From contig NZ_FOMR01000005.1 in NCBI RefSeq assembly GCF_900112705.1, positions 1 through 64,000 on the forward strand: a stretch of 64,000 nt of DNA, written 5' to 3'. Below the pieces are notes generated by a model, which made no database searches, was not told the DNA's origin, and saw only the letters and a program-made list of their open reading frames with translations. Of the stretch, positions 61,944 to 64,000 are shown in pieces. Every line of letters starts with the position of its first letter. Position 1 is the first letter of the stretch. Source of the DNA: Lentibacillus persicus (GTDB lineage: Bacteria; Bacillota; Bacilli; Bacillales; Amphibacillaceae). A program made the translations under genes and the position numbers.

Positions 61944-63389
61944 ATGATAAAATACTTAATACATTATGCCCCAGCCAAAATGATACCTGGGCTAGTTAAC
62001 TTTTTAGGCTTGTTAGTTTACGCTCGTGTTTTTACTCAAGAAGAATATGGTCGGTATTCTTATGTTCTAGCCGTCCTCGGACTAATTCAATCTGTATTAT
62101 TTCCTTGGATTAGAATGAGTTGCACGAGATTCTACCAACAATATAAAAAGGAAAATCGAGCAATAGAGTTTGAAAACTTTACATTTTTTATATTTTTAGT
62201 TGTAAGTACTATCCTATCTGTAGCCTGGGTACCTTTTATAATCTTATATAACGGTGAAGGCCAAATTGAAAGGTTATTTATTCTTGGTCTTTTTGTAGTC
62301 ATCTCTCAGGCTTTATTTGAACAGTTAATGGCCTTATTGAGGGCTAAACTTTTATCAAAAGCTTTTGCCTACAATATGGTTTTGAAGGCCATATTGAGAA
62401 TTTCAACAGCTTTATTGCTTGTGTTTTTATTCAAGGTTAATGAAGAAGCATTATTTATAGCCTTAATAGTTGCACACAGTGTTCCTATTATTATTTATAC
62501 AAAAAAGTATTTTACCTTTAGATGGGAATATTTCAAATTTAGCAAGTCCTTTGCAAAAAAAGTGTTTAATTATGGTTTTCCGTTAACTTTTACATTTTTA
62601 CTAGTATATATCATAAACTCATCTGATCGTATACTAATCCAGCATTTTCTGAATGAATCAGCTGTTGGTTTATATTCAATACCATATGAATTTACCACCT
62701 TCACATTAACTAATATATTTATGGTGGGTAGTATGGCCTTCTTTCCTGTTATTGTAAAAGAGCTTGAGCATGATGGCATCCTAAAATCAAGAGAAAGGAT
62801 AAGTCAATATTCAATCTTATTATTATCTATTACTTTACCAAGTGCTATCTTTATGATTATGACAGCACGATTTATGGCTGGATTGTTATTAGGTGAAAAT
62901 TATAGCAGTGAAAATGTTGTTTTTATCATACAACTAATGTCCATTGCAACTCTTTTACAAGGTTTTAAAGCTTATTTTTTTGATTATGCATTTCAACTAG
63001 GGCAAAACACTTATAAACAAATAATCCCTGTAATTTTCTCAGCTATTGTAAATGTTATCGCGAATTTGATACTGATTCCTGTTTATGGGGTTGTCGGAGC
63101 CGTTATAGCGACACTATTTTCATATAGTATAGGGATTATTTTGAGTATAATAATAGGATATAAAATTTTCCCTTTGGCTTTTCCCATAAAACAAGTAGTT
63201 AAGGTATTGACTTCAAATTTTATTTTATTACTTATAATGACGCTCATACCATTTAATAATATAAATTGGTTAAATCTCATTTTGATATTTATTATTAGTG
63301 TTACCAGTTATTTAATACTATTATTAATATTTAATGTAAAAGGTTATAGAAACACTCTGCATAAAATTTTGAGGAAAAAGGTGTATTAA
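61944..63389 (+). CDS. Wzx-type polysaccharide flippase
   Basis: The 481-aa protein has about 14 transmembrane helices. The N-terminus (YAPAKMIPGLVNFLGLLVYARVFTQEEYGRYSYVL) and SSDRILIQHFLNESAVGLYSI are typical of the Wzx/PST family of the MOP superfamily. It should flip undecaprenyl-linked repeat units to the outer face for polymerisation. The 177 bp upstream hold no gene. The TAA stop overlaps the ATG of the next gene. Confidence 0.88.
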   Translation: MIKYLIHYAPAKMIPGLVNFLGLLVYARVFTQEEYGRYSYVLAVLGLIQSVLFPWIRMSCTRFYQQYKKENRAIEFENFTFFIFLVVSTILSVAWVPFIILYNGEGQIERLFILGLFVVISQALFEQLMALLRAKLLSKAFAYNMVLKAILRISTALLLVFLFKVNEEALFIALIVAHSVPIIIYTKKYFTFRWEYFKFSKSFAKKVFNYGFPLTFTFLLVYIINSSDRILIQHFLNESAVGLYSIPYEFTTFTLTNIFMVGSMAFFPVIVKELEHDGILKSRERISQYSILLLSITLPSAIFMIMTARFMAGLLLGENYSSENVVFIIQLMSIATLLQGFKAYFFDYAFQLGQNTYKQIIPVIFSAIVNVIANLILIPVYGVVGAVIATLFSYSIGIILSIIIGYKIFPLAFPIKQVVKVLTSNFILLLIMTLIPFNNINWLNLILIFIISVTSYLILLLIFNVKGYRNTLHKILRKKVY

Positions 63390-64000
63390 ATGAAAAAGAA
63401 AATATTCTTTGTTATACCTACCCTGGCCGGCGGAGGAGCTGAAAGAGTATTTGTGAATTTAGTTAAAGAAATCGATAAATCACTTTACGAAGTAACGCTT
63501 ATTTATCTTTCTAGTATAAATAAAGTTTATGAAGTACCTTCAAACGTGCATGAAGTTGATTTAAAAGTGAAGCGTGTAGGACGTGCACCTATGAGACTTT
63601 TGAAACTTATTAGAAGGGAAAAACCGGATGTAGTCATATCAACATTAGGGCATATGAACCTTCTAATGTTGCTATTAAAAAATTTTTTCCCAAAGAAAAC
63701 CAAATTGGTCACTAGATTAACAAATATTCCTTCTAAGAATTTAAGCGCCAATCCAATAAATAAATTTATCCAAAAAAAAATGTATATACTTTATAAACTT
63801 TCTGATAAAACAATATGTCAATCTGAATTGATGAAAAATGATTTTGTAAAATACTCACATATTTCTCAAAAGAAAGTTATAAAGATATTTAATCCAGTAG
63901 ACTTTAATGAAATTTTGTATAAATCAAAAGAAGATCCCCAATATAATTTTAGTAAAGAGGAAAAAAGCATTTTTTTTGTCGGACGTTTAAATGAAGTGAA
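63390..64000 (+). CDS. Glycosyltransferase family 4, N-terminal part (cut by window end)
   Basis: ATG 63390 overlaps the stop of the flippase gene (TAAATG), with AGGAAAAAGGTG upstream. The visible 203 residues begin KKKIFFVIPTLAGGGAERVF, the typical acceptor-binding start of GT4 enzymes, and include PDVVISTLGHMNLLML, ICQSELMKNDF and the beginning of the donor domain (SIFFVGRLNEV). It is cytoplasmic and probably builds the capsule repeat unit. The catalytic end lies beyond the window. Confidence 0.88.
   Translation, partial: MKKKIFFVIPTLAGGGAERVFVNLVKEIDKSLYEVTLIYLSSINKVYEVPSNVHEVDLKVKRVGRAPMRLLKLIRREKPDVVISTLGHMNLLMLLLKNFFPKKTKLVTRLTNIPSKNLSANPINKFIQKKMYILYKLSDKTICQSELMKNDFVKYSHISQKKVIKIFNPVDFNEILYKSKEDPQYNFSKEEKSIFFVGRLNEV

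Overview
The window looks like the chromosome of a Gram-positive, S-layer-bearing member of the Bacillaceae, probably a salt-tolerant genus of the Lentibacillus/Virgibacillus type. The evidence is AAGGAGG-type ribosome binding sites with frequent TTG and GTG starts, very acidic secreted proteins, eight secreted proteins with triple SLH domains, csaB, the accessory Sec pair secA2/slaP, and a CpsB/CapC-CpsD/CapB capsule operon. There is no rRNA, tRNA or CRISPR that I can see.

Layout. At 0-1 kb the tail of an IS256-type transposase is fused to a 5'-truncated surface-protein gene. From 1 to 13 kb lie exported nucleases and murein hydrolases: a 1614-aa double-nuclease protein, two tandem SLH proteins (CAP domain; glucosaminidase plus SH3b), a LysM-NlpC/P60 endopeptidase and an SLH amidase. 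From 13 to 19.6 kb is a wall-polysaccharide cluster (csaB, a MurJ-like flippase, two glycosyltransferases, a nucleotide-sugar dehydrogenase). From 19.6 to 25.6 kb, on the minus strand, a compact operon resembles the mycobacterial decaprenyl-phosphoryl-arabinose pathway: UbiA-type phosphoribosyltransferase, DprE1, DprE2, YbhN-type membrane protein, PAP2-like phosphatase and a GT-C glycosyltransferase. From 26 to 36 kb are two major S-layer genes with strong promoters and a shared leader hairpin, an orphan protein between them, and a convergent third SLH paralog. From 36 to 46.5 kb are a SEC-C protein, an SLH subtilase, an SLH 5'-nucleotidase, a REP-associated transposase, slaP and secA2. From 46.6 to 55 kb are an O-antigen-ligase-like protein, a decayed glycosyltransferase, a Rossmann protein, an initiating sugar transferase, an arylsulfotransferase lipoprotein, a frameshifted Rpn nuclease, a 36-aa membrane peptide and large repeat arrays. 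From 55 kb to the end is a capsule operon that becomes AT-rich at its polymerase, flippase and glycosyltransferase genes.

Two repeat systems pervade the intergenic DNA. The first is a ~27-bp GGGACA...GATC...TGTCCC palindrome. I count about 47 copies. Nearly all sit at gene ends, those directly after stop codons read in the direction of the preceding gene, and several supply the stop codon. A REP-type (RAYT) transposase gene is itself bracketed by copies. The second, at 50-54.7 kb, is a strict 21-bp tandem repeat centred on CG(T/A)GCG, always next to a GATTTTCGGC hairpin.

The genes form a cell-surface programme. CsaB and the 13-19.6 kb genes make and pyruvylate the wall polymer that SLH domains bind. 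SecA2/SlaP export the S-layer proteins. The hydrolases remodel murein. The DPA-like operon may add a pentofuranose decoration, and the 46-64 kb genes make further polysaccharide. All functions are inferred from motifs read by eye; no database search was possible.
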